DNA from: Tritrichomonas foetus
Taxonomy: Eukaryota; Parabasalia; Tritrichomonadida; Tritrichomonadidae
DNA length: 22,848 nt
Direction: 5' to 3'
Assembly: GCA_001839685.1 (NCBI GenBank)
Contig: MLAK01001337.1
Coordinates: forward strand, 1 to 22,848
In this document: piece by piece, positions 10,201 through 17,140 of the stretch
Numbering within the stretch: position 1 is the first letter of the stretch
Layout: each line of letters opens with the position of its first letter
Notes under the pieces: generated by a model
Told to the model about the DNA's origin: nothing
Databases searched by the model: none
The model's input: only the letters and a program-made list of their open reading frames with translations
Made by a program: the position numbers and the translations under genes

Positions 10201-10583
10201 AACCTGTTGGCGAATTAGTCAAAATTGCAACATATTCTGTAAATGAAACAGTTACATCATTGCTTGTTGGTGCAAAAGGCGTCTTGTTTTATACTACATT
10301 ATTGGGTCAAATTGGTGCATTTGTTCCTCTTCAAAATGATGAAGATTATATTAAATTATCTAATGTTGAATTAATCACAGAACGTTTATCTACAGAAGAA
10401 TTTGGCTTAACCGTTTTACGTCGTTTACCAGTAGAAAAAAGATGTGTTGTTTCTGGTGATATTTTGGATCTAATTGACCGCATGACACCTGAATCACAGA
10501 AAATAATAGAAAAAACTTGTAATACTCACTGGCAGAACTTGTTTGGTTTGATTTCAATAATTAAGCAGAAGGCGAAATTTTAA
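7296..10583 (+). CDS. SF3B3/Rse1-like U2 snRNP (SF3b) subunit
   Basis: This 1,095-residue protein fits the family of large triple beta-propeller proteins SF3B3/Rse1, DDB1 and CPSF1. The C-terminal part reads most like SF3B3: PRQITAMCLLNETCVAI (915-931), EKNGKITILRLPND (933-946), FYTTLLGQIGAFVPL (998-1012) and VSGDILDLIDRMTPESQK (1052-1069). These correspond to the SF3B3 blocks for the last propeller strands and the C-terminal helical segment. SF3B3 sits in the SF3b complex of U2 snRNP and helps branch-site recognition, so the protein should act in the nucleus. It is shorter than human SF3B3 (about 1,217) and the N-terminal two thirds are much diverged. Residues ~463-495 are a low-complexity S/Q/T/P linker with a repeated GSK-TPQ-SSQ pattern. 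The ATG is supported by an initiator-like motif 7 nt upstream. DDB1 or CPSF1 homology is less likely but not excluded. Confidence 0.75.
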   Translation: MDCKYLHTTIQRSQKILRCIALSEGDNYRDNCNILLIYSNYAEVLLVDNSHQPVDVSTISTFPLYVPITWCCIVGEHIAAITADAHLIMLEMKPPFSRVLKHQMSSKLSPSTIPVAHCAASNGGELLVSCGFTENLIVATFDSQDNPSLQTLRLPNFFVHEVVPTQDPYLFAFLVSVRTDLKYIIYFDMEQKVEKKREVVPPDSITITSVFNQEGFSKLVLFTPNKIIIKDDENPDRIIDIEARVYSWFDNRSGELIVQLLDRNIVGIPIYTDDYYGSDKVRRGHLPLISTFCYLSNNWLLCVSEENDSFFLPVSSLSITSTSFVDFDLLPRSTIPLLPRITSAFFHGPRLVISSGGHEEPDKYLISSFYNTIMTNSFIVDDATARFNRAGFDNDSQIRFFSAGDKLIASSDTKSISLIGDLNISAEKTIAISKFGDNILQVYKNGLRIIENPQLTFPLTSQNGSKAPQASSQNTPYIGSKSTPQNSSQTGTKTTRKIISQYKSEIGVIAAAISNDLCIASFEDDSVKLFDKDLQIIVEKKIPHAHSFAFCNNNIAIAAEPQLGGNSTVTLYSFQLNPTDDVGQLTSRAYTMLFIQSSMELFVSTVNGTVSRWTIGNDFSNSCAQIYEGTIPPLLYPYYVNSESDYVLIVSDKYFLYNGVSMLSIHLNTPHGICTIKGETESCDDIIQADLNNNVVRISLNEIVKDLAAKSAHATEMPRKTVYYDENSFVCITRRRDGKDSFKSSLLILRDDPTNTELILNNVGQFQEDMGAISVEVLDKNFIAIGFVKQDNSGVIMILAVEESTEAKLHLFAQFISPTFAIRKVGNLIFFGVGSKLRYTSMNMINVEKQQSDTPETFDSKEITQVPSAICFIEVSGDILWIGDRIESVFVYRFSLTGDGNDIKSLNLIACDTEPRQITAMCLLNETCVAIGEKNGKITILRLPNDDIGDRDLKWRLSPIPERGISLNEPVGELVKIATYSVNETVTSLLVGAKGVLFYTTLLGQIGAFVPLQNDEDYIKLSNVELITERLSTEEFGLTVLRRLPVEKRCVVSGDILDLIDRMTPESQKIIEKTCNTHWQNLFGLISIIKQKAKF

Positions 10584-10970
10584 TAGAATTATTATTTATT
10601 ATATTATTATAAATTTGTATGATACATAAGAAATTACTCTTTCATTTCATTTCATTTTTTTTTTTTTTATTATTTCCATTTACTTATTGATATCAATAAT
10701 AAGAGTCTGGATGGAATACTGTTACAAAAGAAAGAAGAGCCGGATGTTTTTTTGAGTATTATTCATTTGTTATAAAATAAATGTGAATATTTCGCTGATT
10801 AATTATGAATTAATCTTATTAATTTTGAATTATTGACTGTTTTATTGTATAATTTCTTGCGTGATTTGAAGTCACACATGAAGGAAGTGACGATATTGAT
10901 GCCTTCTGTTTTATGTTTTGACAATGGATTTTTTCCAATGTAAAACACTTTGAATAGAAATTATATATAG

Positions 10971-11077
10971 TGCAATAATATTCGAGGATTATTATTCAGA
11001 TCGAAATTAAACACTAACATACCATAATGTTGTGGTGAAAGATTCAATCACATGAGATATTTCACCAGTGTTTTTTT
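10971..11077 (+). ncRNA. Candidate structured RNA with three-way junction
   Basis: Four perfect helices are arranged in order. Hairpin AATAATA/TATTATT is at 10974-10980 and 10990-10996. An outer stem AAACAC/GTGTTT (11009-11014, 11068-11073) encloses hairpin AACAT/ATGTT (11016-11020, 11027-11031) and hairpin TGGTGAAA/TTTCACCA (11033-11040, 11060-11067). The stems abut with one unpaired base or none, as in a compact three-way junction. The element ends in a run of seven T (11071-11077), like an RNA polymerase III stop. A TATATATA stretch lies just upstream. No known RNA family is recognised, and AT-rich DNA forms chance hairpins, so this is a hypothesis. Confidence 0.3.
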
Positions 11078-11084
11078 CTGGCCA

Positions 11085-11094
11085 TATTTGGCCG
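11085..11094. promoter_or_regulatory. CArG-like box inside GGCCATATTTGGCC
   Basis: CCATATTTGG matches CC(A/T)6GG and equals the core at 176-185. It is extended here to a near-palindrome GGCCATATTTGGCC (11083-11096). It stands about 520 bp before GMF and just after the candidate RNA, so its target gene is unclear. Confidence 0.3.
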
Positions 11095-11584
11095 CCATCA
11101 ATAGATCACTCACTAATGAGTTCAATTGACGAGAATTTGAGATCACAGAAGCATTCACATATTAAAGTGGATATGTATATAAAATATGTTGAGAAATGCT
11201 ACTCAAGTCATATTGTATCAAACAGCGGAATTAAATAGAAAAAATTGAAATATTGAATACATTTTTTGTTTTCTACAATTTCTCATTAAATAAAAGGTTA
11301 TTAAACTTAAAATTAAAATATATACTAATAAACATTATCTATATTATATAAAATTAAAGGGTTTATTCAAAGGTCAAAGAAATGGTTCTAGAAAAGCAAA
11401 ATAAATTCCATTACATTGCTCATTCACGACTTTTTCAGAATTCCTTGAACCTTTTTTCAATTGAAAACTTCACAACTTCGACATTTTCTTACATTTACAA
11501 TTATTTCATATCACATATCACGCCAATTGTTGATTTCAATTCTTTCAATTTTTTTTGTTGAATAATTTGAATATATTGTTATTG

Positions 11585-11606
11585 TGTCAAAACCGTAATT
11601 TCACAT
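11585..11606 (+). promoter_or_regulatory. GMF core promoter: AACCGT element plus initiator
   Basis: TGTCAAAACCGTA (11585-11597) is an exact 13-mer also found, inverted relative to the gene, in front of Rpt6 (22151-22163). It contains AACCGT, which resembles Myb-type recognition sequence. It is followed by TCACAT (11601-11606), fitting the TCA+1(C/T)(A/T) initiator with +1 at 11603 and a 13-nt leader to the ATG at 11616. Confidence 0.45.
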
Positions 11607-11615
11607 CATCATCGA

Positions 11616-12038
11616 ATGACATTAGGAATCGACGTTACACAAGAAGTCAGAGACGCTTTCGGCAGACTCCGTACATCACGCGTTCCAAACTACGCCCTCC
11701 TTCTTGCCCCAGATGTCGAAACATTAAAGCTTGATCTCGAAACTGAATACAGCGAAGGAGTTTCACTCGACGATCTCGCCATGAAACTCCCAACCGATGC
11801 TCCACGTTTCATCGTCTACATGCCAGAGCGCGTTCACAAGGACGGCCGTAAATCCTATCCACTCATCCTTATCTCATACTGCCCAGCAGCACTCTCACCA
11901 CAAGTTAACATTGTCTACTCGAACTCACGTACCGAGCTCCAGAAGATTTTCCAACTTAACCAAATCTGGGACATTAAGAAGAGAATCTTACTTGGTGACG
12001 ATGATCTTAAGGAGAAGTTTGAAACAAATTCGTGGTAA
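11616..12038 (+). CDS. Glia maturation factor (ADF-homology, Arp2/3 regulator)
   Basis: This 140-residue protein is a single ADF-homology domain of the GMF subfamily, whose members are about 140 residues. The stretch LPTDAPRFIVYMPERVHKDG (58-77), then RKSYPLILISYCP (78-90) and VYSNSRTELQK (100-110), follows the GMF pattern of LPxxxPRFIVY, DGRxSYPL and YAGSKxxL blocks. Known GMFs bind the Arp2/3 complex rather than actin, remove actin branches and inhibit nucleation, in the cytoplasm at sites of actin remodelling. The start is the first ATG, 13 nt after an initiator-like TCACAT. Codons are richer in C and G at third positions than in most neighbours, suggesting high expression. The stop is TAAATAAATAA, fitting the UAAA polyadenylation signal. 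Coactosin or cofilin is a less likely reading, given the GMF-specific blocks. Confidence 0.87.
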   Translation: MTLGIDVTQEVRDAFGRLRTSRVPNYALLLAPDVETLKLDLETEYSEGVSLDDLAMKLPTDAPRFIVYMPERVHKDGRKSYPLILISYCPAALSPQVNIVYSNSRTELQKIFQLNQIWDIKKRILLGDDDLKEKFETNSW

Positions 12039-12132
12039 ATAAATAATGGCTAACTGATAAACCAATCTTTATTTTTCGAACATTTTTTAAAATATTTCCG
12101 TCTTTTGGGATAATTTGTTGGAAGACTGTTTT

Positions 12133-12264
12133 CATCAGATAAGCTTTACAGCAGATTGAGTTCAACGAATTAATATTATTATTTTACTCTAAACTATGAA
12201 TTTTGAATATTTTCTAATTCTTCAGAAACAAGTTAAGTTCAATGGCTGTAAAGCTTATCTGATG
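12133..12264. repeat. Foldback element with perfect 20-bp arms
   Basis: The arms at 12133-12152 and 12245-12264 are perfect reverse complements. The left arm begins CATCAGATAAGC and the right arm ends GCTTATCTGATG. After a bulge of two bases on one side and one on the other, five more pairs follow (ATTGA 12155-12159 with TCAAT 12239-12243). The interior is about 80 bp of AT-rich sequence. TGTTT occurs just outside both ends (12127-12131 and 12266-12270), a weak hint of a target-site duplication. It may be a MITE-like remnant or an RNA hairpin in the GMF 3' region. Confidence 0.7.
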
Positions 12265-12290
12265 TTGTTTGCTTATCTGTTGTTGTTTTC
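12253..12290 (+). repeat. Two-copy direct repeat of ~18 bp
   Basis: GCTTATCTGATGTTGTTT is followed at once by GCTTATCTGTTGTTGTTTTC, so the right arm of the foldback element is partly duplicated in tandem. This suggests slippage or local rearrangement at the edge of the element. Confidence 0.6.
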
Positions 12291-12449
12291 AGGGTGTCTT
12301 TCTGTTGATGGCACAAACACCATTATGTGAAGTGTTCAAAGCTTGACTCTATCACCAAAACAACAAGAAATTGTGATAAATAAGATGAAAAAAAGAAAAC
12401 CAAAGAAAATCAGGAAGAGAAAATTAATTCTACTATATAATGTTATATT

Positions 12450-14906
12450 TTATTGAGATGAAACGAAACTAAGGATATGCTCCGCAGCGCTCATGAAAGT
12501 AGTCATTACATATTTTTCTTTCGAGTCCAAAATTTTTATTTTTTCTGACACACTGATCAAAAAGTGCTCGATATACAATTTCATTGACGCCAGACTTGGC
12601 AATCTCGCATTCAAAAGTGCAAAAATAAACATTGGGAGAAAGTCATCTCCAGGACATCCTTCGCCTGCTTCGAAAAGATAAATGTCTTGTAAGATAACCA
12701 TCGATTCATTAATTTTTGCAAGTTTCTCAAGAGGTGCTCCATACTTGGTGCCGTTACGTAAGACTTCAATCGCGCTTTCAAAACAACCAGGTGATGTAAA
12801 AAGTTGCATTAATGTTTTCGAGTATTTATCTTCTTTGAAATTCTCTATTATTCCTTTATATGCACTATTTAGTTTCTCATCAAGTTGTTGACAATTTTGA
12901 TTACTCTCTTGAAATTCTTTGAATGGAATTTCAGAAACTAATGCGCTATGTAGTTGTCGAACAAGCCTCATTTGATGATTGGCATCAAGATTTAATGATT
13001 CTCCATATTCCTGTAAATTTTGAGTAATTGGTTTGAAAAATTCAACCCATTGTTGATTATTTGACGAAAGTGATGATGTATGCTTTTTCAAAAAGTCATG
13101 AATATCTTTGTGGCTGTTAAAGAAAACTCTTAAAACACTTTGGTGTATAATTGGAAGCAACTGTTCATTTAATTTCGAGATTGATTTACTCATTCTCTTC
13201 AAATCATCGAGGCATTCCTGGTGCTTGAAAGATGTGGCAAACTCAGATGCAGAATTATCTAACCTTTCTGTGATTGTTGCACGAACTGCTTCTAAAACTT
13301 CTTCCTCTGGCATATTCAATCTCTGTAATTTTGATTCAATTGCTTCTGTTTTGGTAATCCATTCACTCGACATATTTTTTTCGGCTAATTCACGTTGGTT
13401 TTGAAGGAATTGGTAAAGTCCAACTGGCTCTGCCATATTTGGTTGAATTCCCTGTAAATAGTTAATTAGATGCGATATTGTTTTTGATATTTTTGGATCG
13501 ATTGATACAGGTTCATGTTGACCTACAATAGGAATAACAAGTTCTATTGCATCATTCTCTCGATCTATCACTGGTAACTCTCGATATGAACTATACCAAA
13601 AATCAAGTAATTCATCATTTTCTAAATTCAATTCTGTCTCTATTTTGGCATATCCACGAATTTTTTCTTTTGTTGAATCTTTACAACTCACTTTATCTAA
13701 AGTCTCGTTTATTATATGCGCAAGAAATTGAACATCATTAGCAGACATTAAAATGAGATGATGTTGTGTATCTGTTACCTCCATAATCATATTTCCATAT
13801 ATTCCTTCAAGATCATCTTTAAAACTTGTCAATTGTTTAATTATATAGAATACATTAATAGAATTATAATTCTTATTATTTTGTATAGCTTTATACTTAT
13901 CTGGAATTGCAATTGGTAATAATTTCCACCTAAAGATTTTTGTGAGCATAGTTAAATGAGGAGATCGAGTGGAAATTGATGTTTCTGGTATAAGTGCAAA
14001 TAGTTTTGGATTCAAAAGTGCAGGAGAAATCATCAAATCAAAAAATAGAAATTCTATTAATTGATAAGGTTCCATTGAGTCTTTTGGACAGTTTTCACAA
14101 GCAAAGCGGAAGCTTTCTGAGAAAAAGTGTTTGATTAAAGGTGGCATTTTCGGCATTGAGCTGATGAAAGCACGATTGATTCTTTCAACATAAATTAATA
14201 AAATTTCAATGTATGCTATTGTTCCTTCATCAACTCTATTCAATCTTTCATCAGCTAAAAGTAAAGCAATATCAGTTGACAGTGAAAGTTGAAGGAAGCG
14301 TTGAATTCCGCTCGCATGAAAGAATTGTCTTATCAATTCGCGAAGATAGGAATTACGAAAATTTGAATTTAAGAATGATTTTCCATATTGATTAAATGTC
14401 ATCTCGATTAGTTTTAAAAGGGCATCGATGTAGTTTTTGCCTTCCTCAATACACCAGTTGTATCCAAAAAGTGCCGGAAAAGTTGAAGAAGCGAAAAATG
14501 AAATGGTTGTTTCGGTTGGAATATAATTAATTTCTTCTGATTTTATCGACGATTGGAAATACTGGTGAATACACTTGAGTATTATATCGAGATGATCTGG
14601 TATGTATTTCAAAAAATTGTTTAATCGTAAAGTTTTATTCGTTGGGAATGGTAATTTCGTGGGTGACTCAAAAACTTGCCTATTCTCGCGTTTGTAGATT
14701 GAAGATGTTAGAAACTTCATCACACATGATTCCGTTAATTTTGGATACCACACGTCGAGTAATGAATATGAACGCAAATCGGAAATAATTTTTCGAACTG
14801 ATGTGTCTATCGCTTGCCGTTGGCGTTCGAGTTCGTGTCTTAAAAGCGAATCGAGCTGTTTCTTTTGAATTAATTGCTGATGTATATTAAGAAACGTGTA
14901 TTCCAT
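12450..14906 (-). CDS. GAPVD1/RME-6-like RasGAP-VPS9 protein (Rab5 GEF)
   Basis: The product is 818 residues. The N-terminal half (about 130-420) looks like a diverged RasGAP fold: PALFGYNWCIEEGKNYI (144-160) and FLFFDLMISPALLNPKLF (286-303), the latter matching the FLR(F)xxPAxxxP region. The C-terminus (about 690-815) is a VPS9 domain, GDDFLPMFIFALLNARLPSL (753-772) and KYVMTTFMSAAEHI (798-811). The Asp of DDFLP and the Tyr-x-x-Thr (799, 802) correspond to residues that VPS9 exchange factors such as Rabex-5 need for activity. The order RasGAP then VPS9 is that of GAPVD1/RME-6, which activates Rab5 on endocytic vesicles. The protein is shorter than animal GAPVD1 (about 1,450-1,480), with the middle reduced. 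The usual arginine-finger motif (FRxN) is not visible at FFASSTFPALFG, so Ras-GAP activity is doubtful. An initiator-like TCACTT lies 15 nt upstream, and the stop is TAAAA. Confidence 0.75.
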   Translation of the reverse strand: MEYTFLNIHQQLIQKKQLDSLLRHELERQRQAIDTSVRKIISDLRSYSLLDVWYPKLTESCVMKFLTSSIYKRENRQVFESPTKLPFPTNKTLRLNNFLKYIPDHLDIILKCIHQYFQSSIKSEEINYIPTETTISFFASSTFPALFGYNWCIEEGKNYIDALLKLIEMTFNQYGKSFLNSNFRNSYLRELIRQFFHASGIQRFLQLSLSTDIALLLADERLNRVDEGTIAYIEILLIYVERINRAFISSMPKMPPLIKHFFSESFRFACENCPKDSMEPYQLIEFLFFDLMISPALLNPKLFALIPETSISTRSPHLTMLTKIFRWKLLPIAIPDKYKAIQNNKNYNSINVFYIIKQLTSFKDDLEGIYGNMIMEVTDTQHHLILMSANDVQFLAHIINETLDKVSCKDSTKEKIRGYAKIETELNLENDELLDFWYSSYRELPVIDRENDAIELVIPIVGQHEPVSIDPKISKTISHLINYLQGIQPNMAEPVGLYQFLQNQRELAEKNMSSEWITKTEAIESKLQRLNMPEEEVLEAVRATITERLDNSASEFATSFKHQECLDDLKRMSKSISKLNEQLLPIIHQSVLRVFFNSHKDIHDFLKKHTSSLSSNNQQWVEFFKPITQNLQEYGESLNLDANHQMRLVRQLHSALVSEIPFKEFQESNQNCQQLDEKLNSAYKGIIENFKEDKYSKTLMQLFTSPGCFESAIEVLRNGTKYGAPLEKLAKINESMVILQDIYLFEAGEGCPGDDFLPMFIFALLNARLPSLASMKLYIEHFLISVSEKIKILDSKEKYVMTTFMSAAEHILSFVSSQ

Positions 14907-15190
14907 TCTGACATGTTAAGTGAAGGCAGGTCAGGAGATGATGCATCATATCATTGAATGGTGAGATGGAAGGGTAATTTACCAGGTCAATATATTGACG
15001 TCTCAAAGTGTTATGGCCAATATTATTGACCATTCCGATGCTCTTTTTCAAGTCAAAAAGTTCAATGAAAAATTTTCCGAAAGTGTGACCGTTTGTATCG
15101 TTAACATTTATGGTCAAATGAAAAGTCAAATTATCGAAAAGTGTTCGCAGTTAAAACAGTCACACTTTTTTAATTGTAAATGTGTTATAA
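14907..15190. promoter_or_regulatory. Divergent promoter with two GGTCAATA palindromes
   Basis: It lies between the GAPVD1-like gene (-) and the ARM-like gene (+). GTCAATATATTGAC (14986-14999) is a perfect 14-base palindrome. GGCCAATATTATTGACC (15015-15031) is the same motif as an inverted pair with one mismatch. GACCGTTT (15087-15094) also occurs before the gene at 22357. It is followed by TATCGTTA (15096-15103), whose complement TAACGATA equals, as I recall it, a Myb recognition element described in Trichomonas vaginalis. An initiator-like TCACTT on the minus strand (14918-14923) gives a leader of about 15 nt for the minus gene. A candidate TCACAC for the plus gene lies about 30 nt before its ATG. 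Confidence 0.5.
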
Positions 15191-16135
15191 ATGAATAGTA
15201 CTAAGCAAAATTTAAAAGAATTGTTAAAAAAACATCAACAATTATTAAGAACAAATGATAGATTGACCTTATTTTTTCAGGATGAAAAAAATAATTCATT
15301 TTCGAATTCCGATCAAAAATTTCCAACAGTTGAATTAAATGATAACATCTTGAATTATGCACAAGAACACGTTTTTAAAATATTATTGAATAATGAAGAA
15401 CCTGAAGAAGAAATAATTATTCATTCACTATCACTTTTGATTGATATTATTATATATCATGGTAGAAATACTCTTTTTATGAATTCTAATGATATTATTT
15501 ATCGATTAATCGAGCTTCTTTATCATAATAACGTCCAAATTGTAAATTTAACATTAAATGCAATTTTTCACCTTTCACAAGGAAGCAGAAATCCAATTGA
15601 TTTATTAATAGAAAATGATTTATTGTCTATTTTATATTCAATTTTAGAAATGACTGATGAATTTGGTCAAATTTTCCATCAAAAAATTTTATCAATTATT
15701 TCTTGTATTGCTTTTTTGGGAGAAGAAGAATCGCATACAATTATTGAAAAAGAATTTGTCACTTGGATTTGTAATTTCTTTGATTTTTTAGATATAAATG
15801 GTCAAATCAGCTCGGCTTTCGTAATTTCAAATTTATTAATGAAAGCAAATGTGAATGATTTTGGGAAAATCATCAATCCTAAAACATTTTCCATACTTTC
15901 TCAATTTCTTGATGAAGATTATGAACCAAGATTCCATCGCTGCATTCTTGATGGATTATTAAACTGTGTTTCAACTTTATCAATTGAGAATTCCCAGTTT
16001 TGTGAATTATTTCTTGATCAATTTTTTCTGAACAGTATTAAAAGTTTAACATCTAGCAGTGATGAAAGAACATCAGTTTTGTCACAACAATTTTTAAAAG
16101 AAATTAGTTCAAAACATAATTTGAAAGATTCTTAA
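15191..16135 (+). CDS. ARM/HEAT-like helical repeat protein
   Basis: This is 314 residues and not assigned to a named family. The sequence is made of amphipathic helix pairs, for example HSLSLLIDIIIYHG, DIIYRLIELLYHNNVQIVNLTLNAIFHLSQG and QKILSIISCIAFLGEE, with a spacing near 40-45 residues. This is typical of armadillo or HEAT repeats (as in importin alpha) that bind peptides or other proteins. No importin-beta-binding domain, signal peptide or membrane segment is seen. The N-terminus (1-45) is charged and Asn/Lys-rich. The ATG is close to the divergent promoter. Codon use is strongly A/T-biased, so expression is probably low. The fold call is fairly secure; the function is open. Confidence 0.65.
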   Translation: MNSTKQNLKELLKKHQQLLRTNDRLTLFFQDEKNNSFSNSDQKFPTVELNDNILNYAQEHVFKILLNNEEPEEEIIIHSLSLLIDIIIYHGRNTLFMNSNDIIYRLIELLYHNNVQIVNLTLNAIFHLSQGSRNPIDLLIENDLLSILYSILEMTDEFGQIFHQKILSIISCIAFLGEEESHTIIEKEFVTWICNFFDFLDINGQISSAFVISNLLMKANVNDFGKIINPKTFSILSQFLDEDYEPRFHRCILDGLLNCVSTLSIENSQFCELFLDQFFLNSIKSLTSSSDERTSVLSQQFLKEISSKHNLKDS

Positions 16136-17140
16136 CAATAATGATGGTCATTCTTGAAGAAACATGATGAACTTATCTTTTCCATTCTACGAAGAGACTT
16201 TCACGTGAATAAAGAAATAGTTGCATAAACAACTAAGATAACTCAAATACAGTTTACTCAAAAATACTTGTAAAATTGTAGTGGATGATACAAAAGAAAA
16301 TTGGAAATGATTGGAGAAAAGATTTAATTCGGTAAATAATGGTTTGAGTAAGGTAAAGGAAATGAAATTAAAATGTTTAGAATATTTCAATGTTAGAAGA
16401 GGAAAAATAAACCAAAACCATTTATAATTTCTAAAATTAAGATTATTACAGAATTGACACTTTTTGAAAAAGTAAGATTTCGCCTTATTAAGGAGATATT
16501 AAAGAAAGAAAAAGAAATGGAAAATATACTATAGGCAGTTCTTTGTTTACAATGAAGAATCTCGGCCTTGCTTAGCTTTCACGCTTCTGCAAATTATTGC
16601 TCATCTCTTAAACTATTAATGTTTTTATATCTACTAGATTATGATATTATACATTGAGAAAAAACACTCTGCCATATTTTGGAAAAATTTTTATTTTTCG
16701 AATAAATACACATAAAAAACATTACCTTTCTACTAATATTTTGAAATATTTAACTACTTCAGAAAATAATCGAGAATTGGATCTTCATTGCCACATTAAC
16801 TATATGAAAATAAGGGTAATGGATCTTTGGCATCAACGTTAAATTGTCATGAAAGACAGTACATTTATTAGCATTATTAAATGGTGAATGTATTTCAAAT
16901 ATGTTCATTTAATTCATAAGAATGAAGGACTATCATACTATAAAATGAACAAAATCATGATTTTGAATTCATTCATCAAAAATTTGAAATAGTTAATATA
17001 AAATTATCTAAAAAGAAAGCCAACATGAGATATATAAGCAAACTTCCAAAATAATATAAACATTTATTTAAATACAAAAATATACTTATATACAATAAGA
17101 GCAGACAAAATAAACATGTGAAACGAAAAAAAAATTGTAA
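16136..17140. other. 1-kb convergent gap with palindromes, no gene seen
   Basis: It lies between the stops of the ARM-like (+) and fusion-enzyme (-) genes. A short ATG frame at 16654-16842 has no gene-like composition. There is a 15-base palindrome ACTTTTTGAAAAAGT at 16459-16473. A less AT-rich patch at about 16545-16600 shows only chance-level likeness to snRNAs. A large palindrome lies at 16944-16973. An RNA gene here cannot be excluded, but none is supported. Confidence 0.5.
16944..16973. repeat. Palindrome CAAAATCATGATTTTG with flanking pairs
   Basis: The 16 bases 16950-16965 are a perfect palindrome without a spacer. After a 2-base bulge on the right, AATGAA (16944-16949) pairs with TTCATT (16968-16973), giving 14 pairs in all. 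It lies about 170 bp beyond the end of the minus-strand gene, so it might mark a 3' end or form a cruciform. Confidence 0.6.

Larger units (their letters stand above)
10584..11615. other. 1-kb gene-free interval with several palindromes
   Basis: No protein gene is visible between the SF3B3-like gene and GMF, which point the same way. It contains T-rich runs after the stop, a 16-base perfect palindrome (10684-10699), and a hairpin with 8-bp stem and 3-nt loop (10797-10815). The candidate structured RNA at 10971-11077 and a CArG-like box at 11085-11094 follow. The last 300 bp are plain AT-rich sequence leading to the GMF promoter. No tRNA or recognisable snRNA was found. Confidence 0.6.
12039..12449. 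other. Convergent gap holding the foldback element
   Basis: No gene is visible between the stops of GMF (+) and the GAPVD1-like gene (-). The notable content is the long inverted repeat 12133-12264 and the short direct repeat overlapping its right arm. The remaining sequence is T-rich next to GMF and A/G-rich next to the minus-strand gene. Confidence 0.6.

Noticed and set aside
11015..11025. ACTAACATACC as a trichomonad intron branch/3' splice signal (ACTAACACACAG)
   Set aside because: It lacks the terminal AG in place, no GTATGT donor lies suitably upstream, and the flanks are not coding.
14887..15129. Minus-strand 80-codon frame upstream of the GAPVD1-like gene
   Set aside because: It covers both palindromes and the initiator-like motif of the divergent promoter and shows no protein-like conservation.
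16479..16496. U5 snRNA-like loop TTTCGCCTTATTAAGG
   Set aside because: The invariant U5 loop needs GCCTTTTAC or close to it; here the T run is broken by A, and no flanking U5 stem or Sm site fits.
16540..16630. Less AT-rich patch resembling U2 (TCTCGGCCTT) and U4 (ATTATTGCT)
   Set aside because: There is no GTAGTA branch-pairing sequence as needed for U2, and the U4-like pieces have wrong spacing and poor complementarity to conserved U6 sequence. Likely chance.
16654..16842. Plus-strand 62-codon frame in the 1-kb gap
   Set aside because: It has low-complexity composition and no recognisable domain or promoter context; in AT-rich spacers such frames are expected by chance.
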